Assembly (NCBI GenBank): GCA_000435535.1
Contig: FR884508.1
Span: forward strand, 1-14,212
DNA from: Clostridium sp. CAG:575
GTDB taxonomy: Bacteria > Bacillota > Clostridia > TANB77 > CAG-508
Length of the DNA stretch: 14,212 bases
Direction of reading: 5' to 3'
A program made the position numbers and the translations under genes. Below, in pieces: positions 14,167-14,212 of this stretch (position 1 is the first letter of the stretch; each line of letters begins with the position of its first letter). The notes beneath the pieces were generated by a model. The model was not told where the DNA came from, searched no databases, and saw nothing but the letters and a program-made list of their open reading frames with translations.

Positions 14167-14212
14167 ATGAAAAAGAAATTATATAAAAAATTATTAATTT
14201 TATTAGTTTTAA
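14167..14212 (+). CDS. Start of a DivIC/FtsB-like septum initiator (truncated by window edge)
   Basis: GGAG (14155-14158) is followed after 8 bases by ATG, and 15 codons are visible: a basic MKKKLYKK start then LLILLVL entering a membrane segment. That start, right after yabP-yabQ, fits divIC, whose product is a single-pass bitopic protein of the division complex with FtsL. Position is the main argument; too little sequence is present for a firm call. Confidence 0.6.
   Translation, partial: MKKKLYKKLLILLVL

Noticed and set aside
1..14212. CRISPR array, tRNA/rRNA, insertion sequence
   Set aside because: No regularly spaced repeats, cloverleaf-like stretches, transposase motifs or terminal inverted repeats were seen on reading both strands.

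Overview
The window is strongly AT-rich, with TAA-dominated stops, A-rich codons and AGGAG-type ribosome binding sites. It carries sporulation genes (yabP, yabQ) and a Shine-Dalgarno-stimulated prfB frameshift. This points to a low-GC, spore-forming-lineage Firmicute of the Clostridia, probably an uncultured or gut-type clostridium; the species cannot be read from the sequence.

Layout. 72-1583 (+) is an IMP dehydrogenase strikingly like the protozoan (Tritrichomonas foetus) type, closed by a strong terminator. 1624-2079 (-) is a small OB-fold/DUF1980-like protein whose natural membrane-anchored start appears blocked by mutation. 2377-5130 (+) is secA with its own promoter. 5131-9276 is an accessory stretch between secA and prfB, two genes that are commonly adjacent in Firmicutes. 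It holds a decayed XRE-Fic gene (about 5265-5656), an orphan 276-residue protein with an apparent internal duplication (5848-6678), a LysR-regulator stub (6799-6930), and an unusual fusion of a MATE efflux pump to a cytidylate-kinase-like domain (7182-9185) behind a consensus promoter. 9277-10381 (+) is prfB with a programmed +1 frameshift. 10534-11493 (+) is a short aspartokinase that lacks one of the two usual ACT domains. A bidirectional terminator separates it from the convergent phoH-type gene (11597-13066, -), a PIN-PhoH protein whose PIN domain seems to have lost most of its acidic active site. Its promoter overlaps a perfect 28-bp palindrome. Divergent from it, yabP (13261-13557), yabQ (13581-14087) and the first codons of a divIC-like gene (14167 to the edge) form a spore-envelope/division operon.

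How the genes relate. Most are independent housekeeping units: purine synthesis, protein export, translation termination, aspartate-family amino acids and sporulation. I see no CRISPR array, tRNA, rRNA, intact transposase or integrase. The most unusual items are the MATE-kinase fusion, the apparently nuclease-dead PIN-PhoH protein with its palindromic operator, and the gene debris between secA and prfB. All family assignments are from recognition of motifs by eye; no database search was run.
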